From NCBI RefSeq assembly GCF_009389715.1, contig NC_052394.1:23807399-23871398 (forward strand): a stretch of DNA of 64,000 nucleotides, written 5' to 3'. The first letter of the stretch is position 1, and each line of letters starts with the position of its first letter. Below are positions 24,861 through 39,110 of the stretch, piece by piece. The notes beneath the pieces were generated by a model, which worked only from the letters and a program-made list of their open reading frames with translations, was not told the origin of the DNA and searched no databases. The DNA comes from Phoenix dactylifera (taxonomy: Eukaryota > Streptophyta > Magnoliopsida > Arecales > Arecaceae). The translations under genes and the position numbers were made by a program.

Positions 24861-27800
24861 AATTTATGATGCCTAACTAGTTCTACTAAGCAAAACAAAA
24901 TATGAAGTATACATATAGAATCAGAATATTTGAGTTAAAGAAGGCCATAAAAAAAGATAAAAGTAGGGAAAACAATTGTGCCTAATAGAATGATGTTGGT
25001 CATCAAGTCAAAGAAGTCAAACAAAGTTGAAAGATCACTAGCCGGGTATTTCCTTTCAAGATTGTCTTGCATTGCATTAGTATAGAAGCAAAAAATTACA
25101 CCATGAACCGTACAAGATTTTTTGGCTTTAGATGCCTTCTTCTTAACTTGTGCATAAATCTTGGTAGTAACACCTTGATGTAGTATAACAGCAGCGAAGC
25201 AACCAATTGGCAGCAATCTACATTTTCTAAATGTACCATGCATAACGTAATCAGTGTCACTTTTATTGCAGTCTCTGCTTTATCAAGATGTTCCCTCTAC
25301 CTCATATTTTCCCAACTTACAACTTTCTGTTGCTCACTTCTTCACAAAGTCAGTAACCTACTCAAAAGATAACCTCCCTAATGCTTTAACATGGAAGCAT
25401 TTTCATACAACATGAATAGGTACACGTGTGGAAATACTATAACTAGAGAACTAATAATTGACAATCCAACTTAAACAAATCAATTCATAAGATTAAGTTG
25501 AAGAAAAGAAGAAACAAGAAGTAAAACTTCAATACGAAGCACCAAACATTTTTAAGTAATTGCAGCACGGTTGATAGTTGACAGGGTAGCCCTAGAATGC
25601 CATAGTAGAAAATGCTTGTGTTTTAACAGTTAGGATTGATGAAGACACAATAATCCAACTTCTTAGAGTCCAAAAAGTAGTGCGGCATGTCATGTCTACG
25701 AGTTCACCATCTCAGAAAATAATACTGAATACCAGTTCATCTCCAACAAAGCAAATTCAAGTACAATCAACCAACGATATAGAAAAGGGAGCGTATATGG
25801 ATTTCCATACCATACATGGTTGTATATGGAAGGTTAATTTTTGTCCTCTAATAGTGCAAGATTTTCTTTTAAAACAAGCTAGTGATCTGATGCAAACAGC
25901 ATAGACTTTTGGTGAACATACAATCTATGCATCAAATGCATGTGCTGGCCTAGAACCAATAAGCAGGTAAGACACAATCCTTCAGACAGTCTCAAGCAAA
26001 CAATGTTATCAGATAATTCAAGTGAGGTCTACAATCAACCACACTGTCAGCCTTTCCTTGAAATCCAAAAGATTAGAAAAAATAACAATTGTGCATTGAT
26101 TACAAATGGCACCTAATCCTTCTATAATGTCTAACTACATTATAGTGTTCCAGTCATTTCCCATGAGTAATTTAGAATATATATTTTGTCTGACAGTAGT
26201 TGATGGGAAATAATGCACTACATGTCATATACTTTAAAACCATTGCAACTTAAGAGCCATACAATTCACTATCCAATTATGGAAGGAATATAGATAGAAA
26301 CAAAAAAAGGCAGGCAAATACAAAAATCAAATACTCAGATACTGAAAACCCAGGAATAAAAGAAGTATGAAGAGAAAGACAGCCCTTCACTATTTCCCAA
26401 CAAAAAATATTCTGTTAATCACCAAATGTAACAAATCAATGGTCCAAATACTGCAAACTAAATTCTTATGATATTAAAATTATATAGTAAGTTTGTAATC
26501 ACTGAAAAAGTTTGCAAAATTTTACCAGTCACAAGACGAAAAAAAAGCCAGGCAACCAAAAAGTAAAGCCTAGCTCTTCAGGAAGCCACTTATGTAGACA
26601 ATGTGATAGTTTACAATGTAAACTTTATTGTATAAACATGAACATGCTCTTACCATCTTAAAATAAACCATGTCAAATATGGAAATAATACTCTCACGCG
26701 CTTTATTTTAAACATTTTTTGGTCTGCTTTGTGAATGAAACAAGTAAACTGTCAAAACATTAGAAAGCAAAATCAACAAATTGTAATTAAATAGCTGTAA
26801 AAACTTGATGTTAATTTGGCAAAACACCATCACCATCTCCACAAGAATCAAGAATTAAAAGGTGCTGTTCTGTTTGGGCTTTTCTTGTTCATTAACAAAC
26901 AACAATTAGCATATCTTTGCTCTGTTACTTGGATACCTAATTAGCTTAAGATAGTAGTTAATAACATGTTATGATGAGTCTGTGGGCAATATAGGTCATG
27001 AAATCAGATACTACTCATTGAGTTCGCTATACAAGACATGAATTTGGATTTGTTTCATAAAGACATCATCTAGCCGTTTACACCACATAGATCTTCACTC
27101 AACATCATATGCTAATGAATGGAGGCTCAAATATACGGATCCTATTTCCCTCACTCAAGGCTTTTAAAGCTACGATGTTAGAGAGTATCTGCCACACTAC
27201 ACTAGATTCTCTAAATCTGGTGCAAGAGTTCTAAAGGTTATGAGATTAGAGCATCGCCACCTTCACTTTGTCCAACTGGCTCCCAACAGATAAATGAAAT
27301 GACTCTAGCACTTTCATAACGAGCTAGAACTAGAATTATTGCATAAAGTGCCACAAAATTATATATTTGTTTCAATAATTGTAGATAAATCTTACTACTT
27401 ATTTGACAAAAAAATGGGAGAGAGATTCTAAAAATCATTATTTGGAAATGTGATCACGATTTATGTTAAATGTGACTAGCATCAAGCATATGAATGTAGT
27501 TTATTCGAAATGAAGAAGCATTTAGTAGAAATGGACATGTCCCCATCAACCATGACTATCTGGGCTCAGGAGTATAATTAATAGATACACTCCGCATTTT
27601 AGTTTCTATTTGCTACATTCTGTTTCATAGTCATCTATCAGTGAGTGAAATGTAAAAACGTGTATGTATCAAAGAAGAGTGACTAGAAGGGTAACCAAGA
27701 CGCACATCCATAACAAAGGCAACCAAGACGCACAATCCTGTGTGCAATTGTCAAACAACCATGTCGCATGCTTCGATATGTATATGGTAGGGAATTTTAG

Positions 27801-30800
27801 CTGTCTTCTTTTGTGGGATGAGTTTAGGATTATCCACTTGTTTGCTTGGACTGGGACAAATTTTGAAGACTACAAAGAATATTATGTCAAATTTCCATAG
27901 CCTCCAAAATGCACATTCTCATCATTAGAATAAACTAGTTTTCAAGTTTCAAAATCCTTCAAGCTCCCCACTAACTGATAATTTGTATATAGAGCTTGTT
28001 CATACATGGAAAAACATGGGCCAAGATGTGTACAAATACACTAGTCATAGCACTAAAGGTGAAATGGACAAACAGTTCACAAAATCAGGTGCATTGACAA
28101 GGAAACATACTGCATATTCAAAGAACTGGAACATTGATAAGGTGAATGGAGAATTACAGTCAAGCGAACAAGCGCCCAAAGAAAGTGACCAGAAAAGGGC
28201 AATAAATAAATGAGATCCTAAACAAATCCAAAATACTTCCTAACATGAAGCTATAGGGCATCAAATTTGAAAAAGGGAAAGCAACACAAAAAGAACGCAT
28301 CCTAAGCAACAAACCAGAGGCAAAAACAAGAAAATGAAACAGAATAAGGTAGCTGAAAAGATAAACATATTACGACTTTCGTGAAAGTTATTGCATTTAG
28401 AATAGAAGTAATAAAGAGACTGAAACTCTACATTCAAATTACAAGCACTTCAGCTAGCACAGAAAACTTAATTCTATTATTTTCTCCTCTAAAAGTTTGG
28501 AAATTTGAAAGGTAAGAATAAGTGAACCAAATATTCACTACAATGCTCATCTTCTATTGGAGAATAATATTCTGATATTCTGTAAATACGATGCCAAGGA
28601 CATCATTATCATCTCCTAACTCTTCTTTACATCTTGCATGCATATAATAATCATATAACACCCTAGAAAACTTCTCCATTTCATATACTTGGTATCAATT
28701 GCATTATCCATCCATTAATCCGTTCCTTGCATAACAAAGCAACAATGTATCTCTTTGCCATTATCACTAAAACTTATATCCTCCAAAACTTTTCCAACAA
28801 TAAAAGTGAATCAACCCAATATATTTTCAACTCATAAAGTCAAAGTTTGTTTATTGCTAATAACATAAAGTGTGGCACATCCTAATGAATATGACAGCAA
28901 GTTCACCTACAGAAAATGCAAGGATATATGGGTCCAACAGAACCATTCTCCTCACGTTGAACATCTGATGTTTCTAATCCTTTAATGTTCCTTCATACAC
29001 ATCCATATAATTTCAGCATACACATCAAATATGTTTTTTTTCAATTCTTAGCAAATAACATAATACAGCTACTCTATATGCTTTCTTCAGGTCAACAATG
29101 AAATTCTCTTTCCTATAATCCTTTCCACAGTTAAAACTCATAAAATAAAGTCTATGTGATAAAAAACTACAGTATTGATGACTTGCCAATATATGTCAAA
29201 GAGTTTATATATGGTGAAATAAAGGCCACAATCCAATAGGAAAAAGAAATGGGACAATAAAGATATCACCTCATCAAGGAAAAGAAAGGCAAAGGAATTA
29301 AGCATGGCAAAGTTGCAAAAAAAAAAAAATGCATACGCTCACATACACACACACACAGGAGGAAATTTTCTTATTGTTGTAACATAAATAAATGAAAGTC
29401 TATTAACTGTGATCAAATAAATGGACTCAAACTGTCCTTTCTAGATCCCAAGAACAGAAGAGAGTAGATTATTACATGGAAAGATCGATGGTTCAACCAG
29501 CAATGGAATGCTCAGTCCTAATAGCATCGTCCAGCACTGCAGTTACCAATAAAGCAATGAACAACCAAGGTTACTACATGTGCAACTTAGTAAGTTCAAA
29601 AAGTACTATAAAAATAATGATGCCTATATGAAACTACAGAAAAAAGGGATCTCTTCAAGGATTTTTAGGACAGGTCTGACAAGACAAGGTACACTAGTGA
29701 AAAGTGCTACCATATCTCACTAGCATTTTTGGCATATAGAAAGAAATAAAAGTAAACCCTATTCTTGCAAGAAACTAGGAGATGTTGGGAGATCATTTCA
29801 CCCAAACACATCGTACCAGCATAGCTTATAAATATCACCCAAAAAAAACAATCAGATTACTCAATTTCAAGTTATGATATGTTAAGATAAATATAAGAGA
29901 ATGGAGTGGAATATCATTTTTAGTTCATATTGCTGTAGAATAAATGGAGTTCCAAGTTTCCTTCTATAATAATTATAAGCAGTTCCAATTCTATTTCCCC
30001 TTCTTTTAATCACTCATGCACTGTAGTAACCCTTCCAATTCAACTCCCCTAACTAAAAAATTCATCATTCAATTATTGACTAATAGTATTTTTGCATATA
30101 GTAATTTGTTTTATTTGTAATTATGATTTAAGCATAAAAAAGGCTTCATAAAACATTCACATCATAACATAAACAGCATCGTTCATGAGTTCCATCTATA
30201 AATAGGCTATTTGATGTTCATCAAAAACTTCAAATTATTGAAAGGCCAATCATATTAGCATATATTCAACAGGTCCAATTATAATTCACAAATTGTTTTG
30301 TATATCATGAAATGTTTGGTGCTTCAACATTAAATTAGTCTGAAGTGATTTTCGAAACATTTCAAACTGATTAGCAATTCATTCCATAAATATGACACCT
30401 ATCTACTTGCAAGCATAACACAATCGATATTTATATGTGCATCCAATCTACTATGATTTGATTTTGGCACCACAATTCCCGTAGTTAAATCTGTTTTCCA
30501 AAGCAAAGACTATGGTTGACCTGGGCATTAGCACTATAAAACTACAATAACAAAAGACAAGCAGAATCCCGAATACTGAAATCAAATATATGATCAAACA
30601 GGTGAAACCATAACCCTGAATCTATCTAAAGGAACTTAACGAAAAAATAATGTCATGCAGCAATGCTAATTACAGCAACTCATACAATTTTTAGAATGGC
30701 CGCTCCCTTTAGCCACAGAATTATATTATGCCACGAATATATCCTAAGATGACAAACCCCCTTCCATTACTCTCATCAAGTTTTGTCCAAAGTCCTGGTC

Positions 30801-33156
30801 AACATATTGACCATACAGCCGACTTGCAAAGCATTATCATTCCCTGGTTAGCTTCCACAAAAACTACTTAGCTAAACTAAAACAGATGGCACCATCAAGT
30901 TAAGCCATCAGCAGCACAGGTTGATACCAAAAAACTATAGCCTACAAAACAATACTGCAGTTTAAACCTATAATTACAAACTTCCACAAATTTAATTGCA
31001 GCATAGGATTTCATATACAGTCATGTTAAGGGACCACCAAATCAAAAGAGAGTTGTAATATCATACAACATGCCTCCATATCAGATATTGAAAGATAGGT
31101 TTCGGTGACCTCCCATGAAATCAAAATAAATTAGTTCATCAAACTATCAAGGCATGACCATGACTGTTAAAGAAACCAAGATCACCTCCTCAAGGAATAA
31201 ATTTTGCAAAAAATGCTCTCAAATCATCAAGGACTCAGCGTCATGGATGTTAAAATTGTTTTGGGTTTTCAAGATTCATGTCTTTCTAATCATCAAAGAC
31301 CAAATATATGGAAGAAAAAAGGTTTCCCTATTCTCTTTTACCGGAAAAATTTTACCAATTGACGGAATTATTAGTAGAATATCTTTATTATATCATATCC
31401 AGCACAAACAATACACTCCTGTTCTGCATGTGATGCACGTAACAGGCTTTATATAAATTCCTTTGAATTTCTGATTGTAGCAATATTTAGGAGAGTAGGA
31501 AGACCATAGATTTCTCCATTAAAGATCAAAGAGGGCTGATGACTCTTGGAATTATGTATCTTTTATTTTTTGATCTTCAGAAATAGATTCATTGGTAGTC
31601 TCATTTGTTTAATCTCTCCCCCCACCTCCTCTCTCTCCCTCTCAATTTCATTATGCCATTGAAAGCATTAAACTTTCAATTAGAAAAGTCAAGCTACAAG
31701 GGGTATCTCGCTTGCAAACAAAAATCCAGTCACAAAGCTTCTCTTCTATCTGATGTCATTAGACATCTCGATGCTTTTTTGGGCATAAACCAGTAGAAAT
31801 ATTCACAGTAATGCAATATATTAAACACAACAGATCAGACATGTATTTTCAATCTGACTGGAATTTCATTTCATATCCAAAGGGAATATAAAGTTTGATA
31901 GAGAATCAAGCCTACAAAAACACACCATAAATATTAGCCCTCATTCCAGAAATCTCTAAAAGATTATGAAGAAGATAAAGCATTCCTTCATTCATCTCAT
32001 AAAGTAGATGGCAAATTTCTGAGTATGCCTGCTTCAACATATAAGGCCAAAACAAGAGCAAAATCCAAAACTTGCAATCAAGTTACAGATATAACCAGGT
32101 CAGGGTAGAGTTCTATCAAGAAGCTATTAATCCTAGTTAATGGTAAAACTTATTCTAACAGCTGCTAGACTTTGACATTTATGAAGATCATATTGGCTAA
32201 TCACTTGCCTAATAATTGTTCATGATAAATCAGTAGCACATATATAACTTACATGCCACATTTAAACAAATATACATCAAAACTTGCACGCACAGAACCA
32301 TAGCAGATTATGTAGAGATTCTGCATACCAATAGATAACATTGCACTCCATCCATATTATTAACTCTCAATCCCAGTCAAATGCTTTGATCTTTCAAAAA
32401 ATGCATTCCTAAGGATAGAATGTAATTAAAAATTCAAAAAAGTTTCCTGAAGGATATAGATGTCTCAGATTTCGTGAAGAGAACAAAAACTGTATGATTC
32501 TCCTAACAAGGAATAAGTTGGAAGAAACATAAAGATAACTGCTACTGCACCCAAAACAGCAGAGTTCCTTTTTAAATGATATTCAGAGAACTAGCTGGGC
32601 TAACAAGCTTAAATCAATCCAAAAAAGGTAGATCAAGGAAAGAACAGAGACCATGCAGAAAAGGAAAACAGGTGATTGAAGGGAGGTAATTACACCTAAA
32701 TCTACAAATTATTTAAAAATACGTGACTTACAACTTGAAGATAAACATGTAAAAATGAACTAAACAAAATAAGCATCAACTCAAATAAGCATTCTCGATA
32801 TGGAAAACTGCAATTCCAGTACAAAGGTGATAAAGACAATTTCTCCACCACTGGCAACCAAATCTAAGAAAGATCTTTGCAGTTATGACAAGGGAGTAAA
32901 TCACAAGATCTGTTCACAATATGACAAAGTTATCAAAATCGATCTTAACTTGCCACAGAAACTTCGGTTACAAAGAACCAGGTCCACAGCTATAGAAGCA
33001 ACCTGCAAAAAAGAAAAAGGATGATAGAAAAGCTTTAGCATCAACCATTTACTTTTTGTTTAAGCCAAAAACAGCAAATTGTCTCATACACAGAGCTTAT
33101 AGCTAAAGTATATGATTCACATGCTAAAAGCTGCAGTATGGTAAATTACCATGAGT
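24861..33156. other. Long AT-rich gene-free stretch
   Basis: About 8.3 kb lies between the LINE remnant and the 3' end of the RING/TRAF gene. I found no exon with convincing splice sites, no recognisable protein and no RNA gene. The longest open frames are about 100 codons and look random. A short CA repeat lies at about 29341-29358. It could be part of a long downstream transcript or contain old unrecognised transposons. Confidence 0.45.
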
Positions 33157-36100
33157 CTACTGTCGATTTCCATGGTTCTCAAAACTTGCCTTCCTTGATT
33201 TATTTGAATCTTCGAGTGGCATGTTGACTTCAGAGATCCTGCAAACATCAGGTGAAAACATCAACGATCCCGCTATCAGCCATCTGATCTCAGATGTATC
33301 ATTTTAGGTCAGACATCAGTAAAATATGTCCCGTCTAGAATTGTTATCAATTCCTGTTTTCTGTTTTTATTTTTAAACAGAAACAAAATTTAAGGCAGAG
33401 ACATGTTCAGCAGAGACATTTCATTCTGTGTTTTTGAAAACTGTTTCTAGAATTTCTTAAATTTTTGTACGCAAAAATTTTGCACTTCCAAAACTTTTGA
33501 AAAAAAAAGTCAATACAGCTCTCTGGCCTCTTTCCAGCATCTTGCCACTGCTGCCATCCGTCACGACCATCAGCCACCCGCCATTGCCGCCAAGGTTAAA
33601 ACCCCCATCACCACCAACACCACCCTCCATCCTCACCATCACCACCACCACCACCACCAATTCATCACCACCACAGCTGCCACCGCCACCACCACCACCA
33701 ACATCACCATCACTAATTATTGCCATGCCACCAACTATCAAACATTCTCGACTCTCAGAATATTGAAAATGAAATGAAAACGATAAGAACCAGAAAAATA
33801 AAAATTAAGAAATGGGAATGTTGCCAAATGCAACCTTAATATGTAGAAAGTTATTTTAAAACCTTTGCTTCTTGGCAATCTCTTGCTTAATACACAGAAT
33901 CATATCCATGGCCATCTTTTGGTGCTCCCTTGTTTGTGAATGCATATCCAAACCCTCTACTGTTTCACAGTCAATCCGACATATGCGGCACCACCCCATG
34001 CTCCCAGGCATTCTCTTTCTTGGAAACTCAAAGGCATCCATGTCACCCTGAAGAGAAACATACAGATGAACCAAGTAATCAGAAAGCATATTGGAAACGT
34101 ATGCAGGAAAGACGCTGAAGAAGAAATGAAGAAAACACACTCACAGAAGTAGGATGTCCAGCTTCATTTGGAAAACCATGCATAGGATAGCTGCTACTAA
34201 AACCTGGATCACCTGCACGAATGCGGCCTGGTACACTAAAGCCACCAAAGCTAGTTGGCTCACCCATGCGGAACTGACCTTGTCCAAGAGGTTCCCCTCC
34301 CCGTAGAAGACTAGGCAAATTTCGAGCTCCAAATGCTTCACCGCTCCTGTTGGTACCTGCTAAGCCATGACCAAGTGATTCACCAGTATGCAAGTTGACA
34401 GGAGGAATATCAGGAACATCCAGATCCTTTCTGATATTACCAGTCAAATAACCAGCACCTAGCTGCTCCATTCGATGGCTTCCATGACCATCAGGAACAC
34501 CTTTAAAAAGATGGCTTGGCAATCCACCAGAGCCTGGGGCAGAAGGTATAGGAATCTTACTATCATGGTATGTACTTCCAGTTGGATCTAAAGCTTTTGA
34601 TCGCTCACTGAATCCACGTGGATCTCTCCCATCAAAGTTCTCCATACCTAGTCCAAATCTACTTGATGGAAGGCCAGAGTATTCTCTACCCGGACTTCTT
34701 AGAGGAGGGAGAGCATCCATACGACGTCGACCAAATTCAGAAACAGAACTGCGGAAATCAGGAAGGGCAAGAGCTGGATCATACTTTCTTCCCAAATCTT
34801 CAGGAAATCCAACAGGCCTATGTCTCTCTCTGATATCCATACCATGGTGCTCTGGACCCAAACTACTAGTGGGAAAAGGACCACCTGATTGATAAGGAAG
34901 CAATGGTCTCGAAGGGAGAGCACTAGGACCTCCATCGGACCCAGGCAGAGGCCTTGATGAGGATATATAACCATCAAGCTTCAGTGCACCTTCACCATCT
35001 AAATGGGCTGGCCTAGGAAATTGTTTCAAATCTTCTTCAAACTCTTTCCGATTGACAATGCCTCTACCATGGTCCATTGCAAATGGCCTAAATCGTTCAT
35101 CTTGAGCTGCCCTTGTTCCATCTTCAGGCAGCAGTCTGAACCTTTCTTCTGTGAAAGGCCTAAACCTGTCTTCTGTCAAAACATGACCAATAGGTGGCCT
35201 CTGACCAGGAATTCCATTTGGTTTCACTGAATTTGACTGGGCAAAAGGTGGCTCAGGCTGCCTGCCATCAGGAAAAGCAGGTCTTGCCACACCAACATGA
35301 GGCGGCAGCATATGCCCCTGGCCTTGCCCTTGTGGAGTCATAGCTTGATCTGGAAAACCTTTCTGTGGGAGCCCGAAATGGGTGGGAGCCCTTGCAGAGG
35401 AGGTAGACAAGCCTGCTACTGGGGGCCCAGCAGATGGCACTTCAGAATGATATGAACCATAAGGTTGTTGCCCCGGAGGTGGCTGGAAAGGTTCTGGAAC
35501 AGCTGATCGCTGCCCCGGATGAGGTAAAGTTTCAGGGAAATTACTACCATGAGGTCTAATTTGACTTGCTATCCCATGCGCCTGCATTGGATGGAGAGGC
35601 TCCTGAAACCTTCTTTCTTGTATGGGACCAGGATGTGGTACATTGTGAGGTACAGGAGGTCTTTGGGCTGCATCCATCATATTTGAAGGATGTCCATAAG
35701 GAATGTGATGCAAGAATCTCTCGTGACTGGGTGCTGGACCTGCTGGAGGCATGCCTTGGAGCACCCCTGATCCAGGACCTTGACCCATGAATTGGGATGG
35801 ATTTCTGTCATGATAACCAGGCTGCAGAAATGCTCTTTCATTGGCTGAAAAAGCATTTTGGCGTGACGACTGTTGCAGCTGACTTCTATCTAGACCACCA
35901 GGTGTTGACACTTGTTGTAGAGACTGTACATGAGCACTATCTCCAGAGATATGGCCTTGGGAGACAATAGTTTGACTAGTTTTCTGAGAAACTGAGCCCA
36001 AAGACTCCCGCCGTCCAGCCTCAGTAGGAACCTGACCAGATTGAACAGTTTCAGTAGCATCCAGTGATAGATGAGCATCTCTACCCTCAACATGTGCAGA

Positions 36101-39100
36101 CTTTTCCTTGAGATCAGCTTCTAGAATTTGAATAACTCTGTCTCCCTGTACATCTTTCAGAACATGGGAACTTTCAGCTCCCACATCTGGCAAGTTGGTA
36201 GTTTCTTCCTTTTTTACCAGTTTAATCTCTGGCACTTCTGCTTTTTCATCTTTTGCATGTGACTCAAGTCCTTCCCCATGAACACGTGCTGATTCTGATA
36301 TATTCTTGTGATCTCCATCAGGTTGGATATCCTTCTTACCCTCTCCAATAACTTCATCCTTATTGATTGCAGATTTTGAGCTGGGAATCTTCACTTCAGC
36401 TGATTCAGATGCTTCAATCTGTGCATGATCTGATTTATTTGCTTCAGTCCCTTCAGCAATTTTTGAAACCATTTCTGCCTCCAGCTCAGATGCATGACCT
36501 GCTTTATCTGATATCCCTGGCCGCATAACAGATGATACAGGTACTAATGTACCCTGGCTCCCAGAGTGTGCGAGCTGAGACTGCTGCACTGGCCCTGGCT
36601 GCAATTCCGACAATATTGCCAAATGAGCAGCGGATCGCCCCATATGATTCTGACTCGGTGATTTGTGGCTCATGTCAGGCTGCATAAGCTTAGTGGGACC
36701 ACCTGTAGACTGTTGAAATGATTGTTGTGGCATTCCATGACTTACCATCATAGCCGGCCTACCAGCTACAGCCTGAGCTGGAAGAGTCGGCATACCCTGA
36801 GATTGAGGCAAACTCTGCTGTGAGTGGGGCTGTGCAGGAAAAGATTGCTGGATGTAAGGTGGGCCCTGAGGATGCACAGGTTGCTGAGGATGAATTAGAT
36901 GCTGTGGTGGGGGCATCCCCTGCTGATGTGCTAGGCTTGGATGCATATGACTTTGTGCTTGTAATGGAGGCAAACCCTGCTGTGGTCCCTGCGGCCGCAT
37001 GCCAGGATGCTGGTGCACTTGTTGTTGAGAAGGATGAAGATTTGTATGAGGGCCTTGAGGATGAGGCATAGCTGACTGTTGCTGGACTTGCATCGACAAA
37101 TGACCATGTGGCGGACGCATCTGAGGAGGCTGTTGGGATGGAAACTGATTCTGCACTTGAACAGGTTGTTGAGGATGCATGTGCAAAGGGCGTTGCTGTG
37201 GGGCACCAGGTGGGATTTGTTGGAGCGATTGCGGATGTGGATAAGATTGATGTCCTGTCACTGCACGAGCTGATGGATACTGAGGTTGTGGCTGCAGAAC
37301 TGGTTGTGGCTGTGGCTGTATATTGGGTTGAGACTGGGGATGGGGTTGCAGCTGCACAGGCTGTTGTTGAAACTGAGGTTGGGAATGGGCATGTAGATAA
37401 GCCTGGGATTGAGGTTGTGGATAGGGCTGGTGTTGAGGCCCTTGAGGGTGGGCTTGTGGATGTTGCATTTGGGGTTGTGGATGTTGTTGCGGTGGAATAG
37501 ACTGTTGAAGTCCTGGATGCTGCTGTGGTGGTTGCACTTGGGGATGAGGCTGAGGTTGTGGGTGTGTTGTTTGGGGATGATGATGTGGATGCTGAGCAGG
37601 TACATGAATCTGTTGTGCCTGCATTTGCGGAACTTGAGCATGTGGATGAGGCTGGAGCTGTGGGTGTGGTTGTTGTGGTTGAGGAAGATGTTGCTGTGGC
37701 AACTGCGGCTGGGCTGCCTGGGGGTGTGGCTGGGCCTGGGGCAGAGGTTGAGGCTGGGATTGGAGTTGGGGCTGGGGCTGGGGCTGGAGCTGGGCTTGTG
37801 CTTGGGGCTGGGGCTGGGGCTGGAGCTGGGCTTGTGTTTGGGGCTGGGGCTGGAGCTGGGCTTGTGGTTGGGGCTGGAGCTGGAGCTGGGGCTGGGGCTG
37901 GAGCTGGGCTTGTGGCTGGGGCTGGGGCTGGGGCTGGAGCTGGGCTTGGGGCTGGGGCTGGGCCTGTTGTTGAGGATGATGCTGGATATGGGGTTGCTGC
38001 GGCATATAAGGTGAAGGCTGCTGTTGTCCTTGAGTAGCATGCTGGGGAGCAACCAGCATCTGGGGTTGAGAATATTGTTGGTAGAATTGCGGCTGATATT
38101 GACCATACTGTTGATATTGCTGCTGATAAGGGTAGTATCCAGGATACTGCTGGTAATATTGCTGGTATTGCAGTTGCTGCTGCTGGTACCACTGCTCAGG
38201 GGTTGGAGCCTGTGTCACAGCTTGTGGATAGGTTGTTGCATTGGCTTGGGTTTGTCCCTGACTAGAAGTAGCAGGGGTAGCTGCAGAAGCAGAAGCAGGG
38301 GCTGCTGCAGCAGCAGTTGTTGGAGTAACAGTAGATGAAATTGTTGTGGCAGCAGTTGTTGAAGCAGCTGATGCAGGGGTTGTTGAAGAAGTTGATGTTG
38401 TTGATGCAGGAGCTACTGACGTATCTTGGTTAACAGCTTGATTCTGCACTGTTGAAGCTTGAACCTGGGCATTCTCTACCTGTTGTGCCTGAGGTTGCAA
38501 GCCCTGCACCCAGACCATCGCATAAACATCAATTCATGAAAAACAAATTTGCTCCTTCAAATAGTAGCACATTCAGAAAGCCTCTTTCAGACTTACAGGG
38601 CATATTTGTGCATGCTCTTGGACTTGGCGATGTATTATCTGTGTTCCACACCTGTTGCAAACAACAGGAGAGTTTCCAAAACTACATCCAGTGCAATGTG
38701 TAATGGAGTCAGACAAAGTACCCTGCCATTGGCAACCACTCCTGTGGTAGAGACAGTAAACCGCTACATTGCCAATGGTATCAGCAAGTGATTTGTTGGA
38801 TTCTATCAGAGGCTGCAAATCATAGTACAAAACTATCAGTGAAACAGATTGGTTCTTACAAAGACTGACTTTAGAATGAACTGGACAGGCAAGACATCAG
38901 GACCTTGGAATCTGCTTCAGTCACAAGATAACCATCATAAGGGCACGCATGAGTAGTAGCCACAATATAGGATAAGCAAGGCTTGCAGTATAGATGGGTG
39001 CACTGGGACTGTAGTGCTTCATTAGGATAGATAAGCGTCCGGCACACCGGACAGAAATATTCACCAGGAAGAGATTGAATATTCTGTATGCACTCATTAT

Positions 39101-39110
39101 CAAATCCCAT
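33157..39110 (-). CDS. RING / TRAF-type zinc finger / Q-rich / C2H2 protein, 1682 aa
   Basis: Exons on the minus strand are 39110-38904, 38812-38597, 38503-34145, 34047-33863 and 33238-33157. All junctions are GT-AG and the frame is unbroken. Residues 20-59 form a C3HC3D RING (C20, C23, C37, H39, C42, C45, C56, D59). Two TRAF-type zinc fingers follow (C89, C96, H108, C112 and C121, C124, H136, C140). About residues 150-650 are dominated by Gln and Pro with PQPQAQLQ repeats. The rest is low-complexity, rich in Gly/Pro/Ser, with one charged segment. A matrin-like C2H2 finger (C1614, C1617, H1630, H1636) closes the protein before a short basic tail. The RING suggests ubiquitin ligase activity, and the Q-rich part with the C2H2 finger suggests a nuclear, RNA- or transcription-linked role. 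Both are inferences. I know plant relatives only as uncharacterised proteins. A 5' UTR intron of about 1.4 kb probably precedes exon 1. Confidence 0.88.
33590..33725. repeat. CCA/CAC trinucleotide-rich tract
   Basis: Imperfect CAC/CCA repeats lie inside the last intron (33239-33862) of the RING/TRAF gene. Open frames on both strands (Pro/Thr- or Gly/Val-rich) are by-products of the repeat. Confidence 0.85.
37735..37985 (-). repeat. Coding minisatellite for Gln/Pro/Ala/Leu repeats
   Basis: Inside exon 3 of the RING/TRAF gene, units built from GGGGCTGGAGCTGGGCTTGTG (plus strand) encode PQPQAQLQ-type repeats on the minus strand. All lengths are multiples of three, so the frame is kept. Copy number is likely to vary between individuals. 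Confidence 0.85.

Noticed and set aside
33457-33766. Gly/Val- and Pro/Thr-rich frames on both strands
   Set aside because: They are by-products of a CCA/CAC trinucleotide tract inside an intron.
36759-38192. Long alternative frames (up to 477 codons on minus, 282 on minus, 201 and 170 on plus) in the Q-rich exon
   Set aside because: They come from the Gln/Pro-coding repeat, whose short period keeps every frame open. Only the main frame joins the RING and C2H2 exons.
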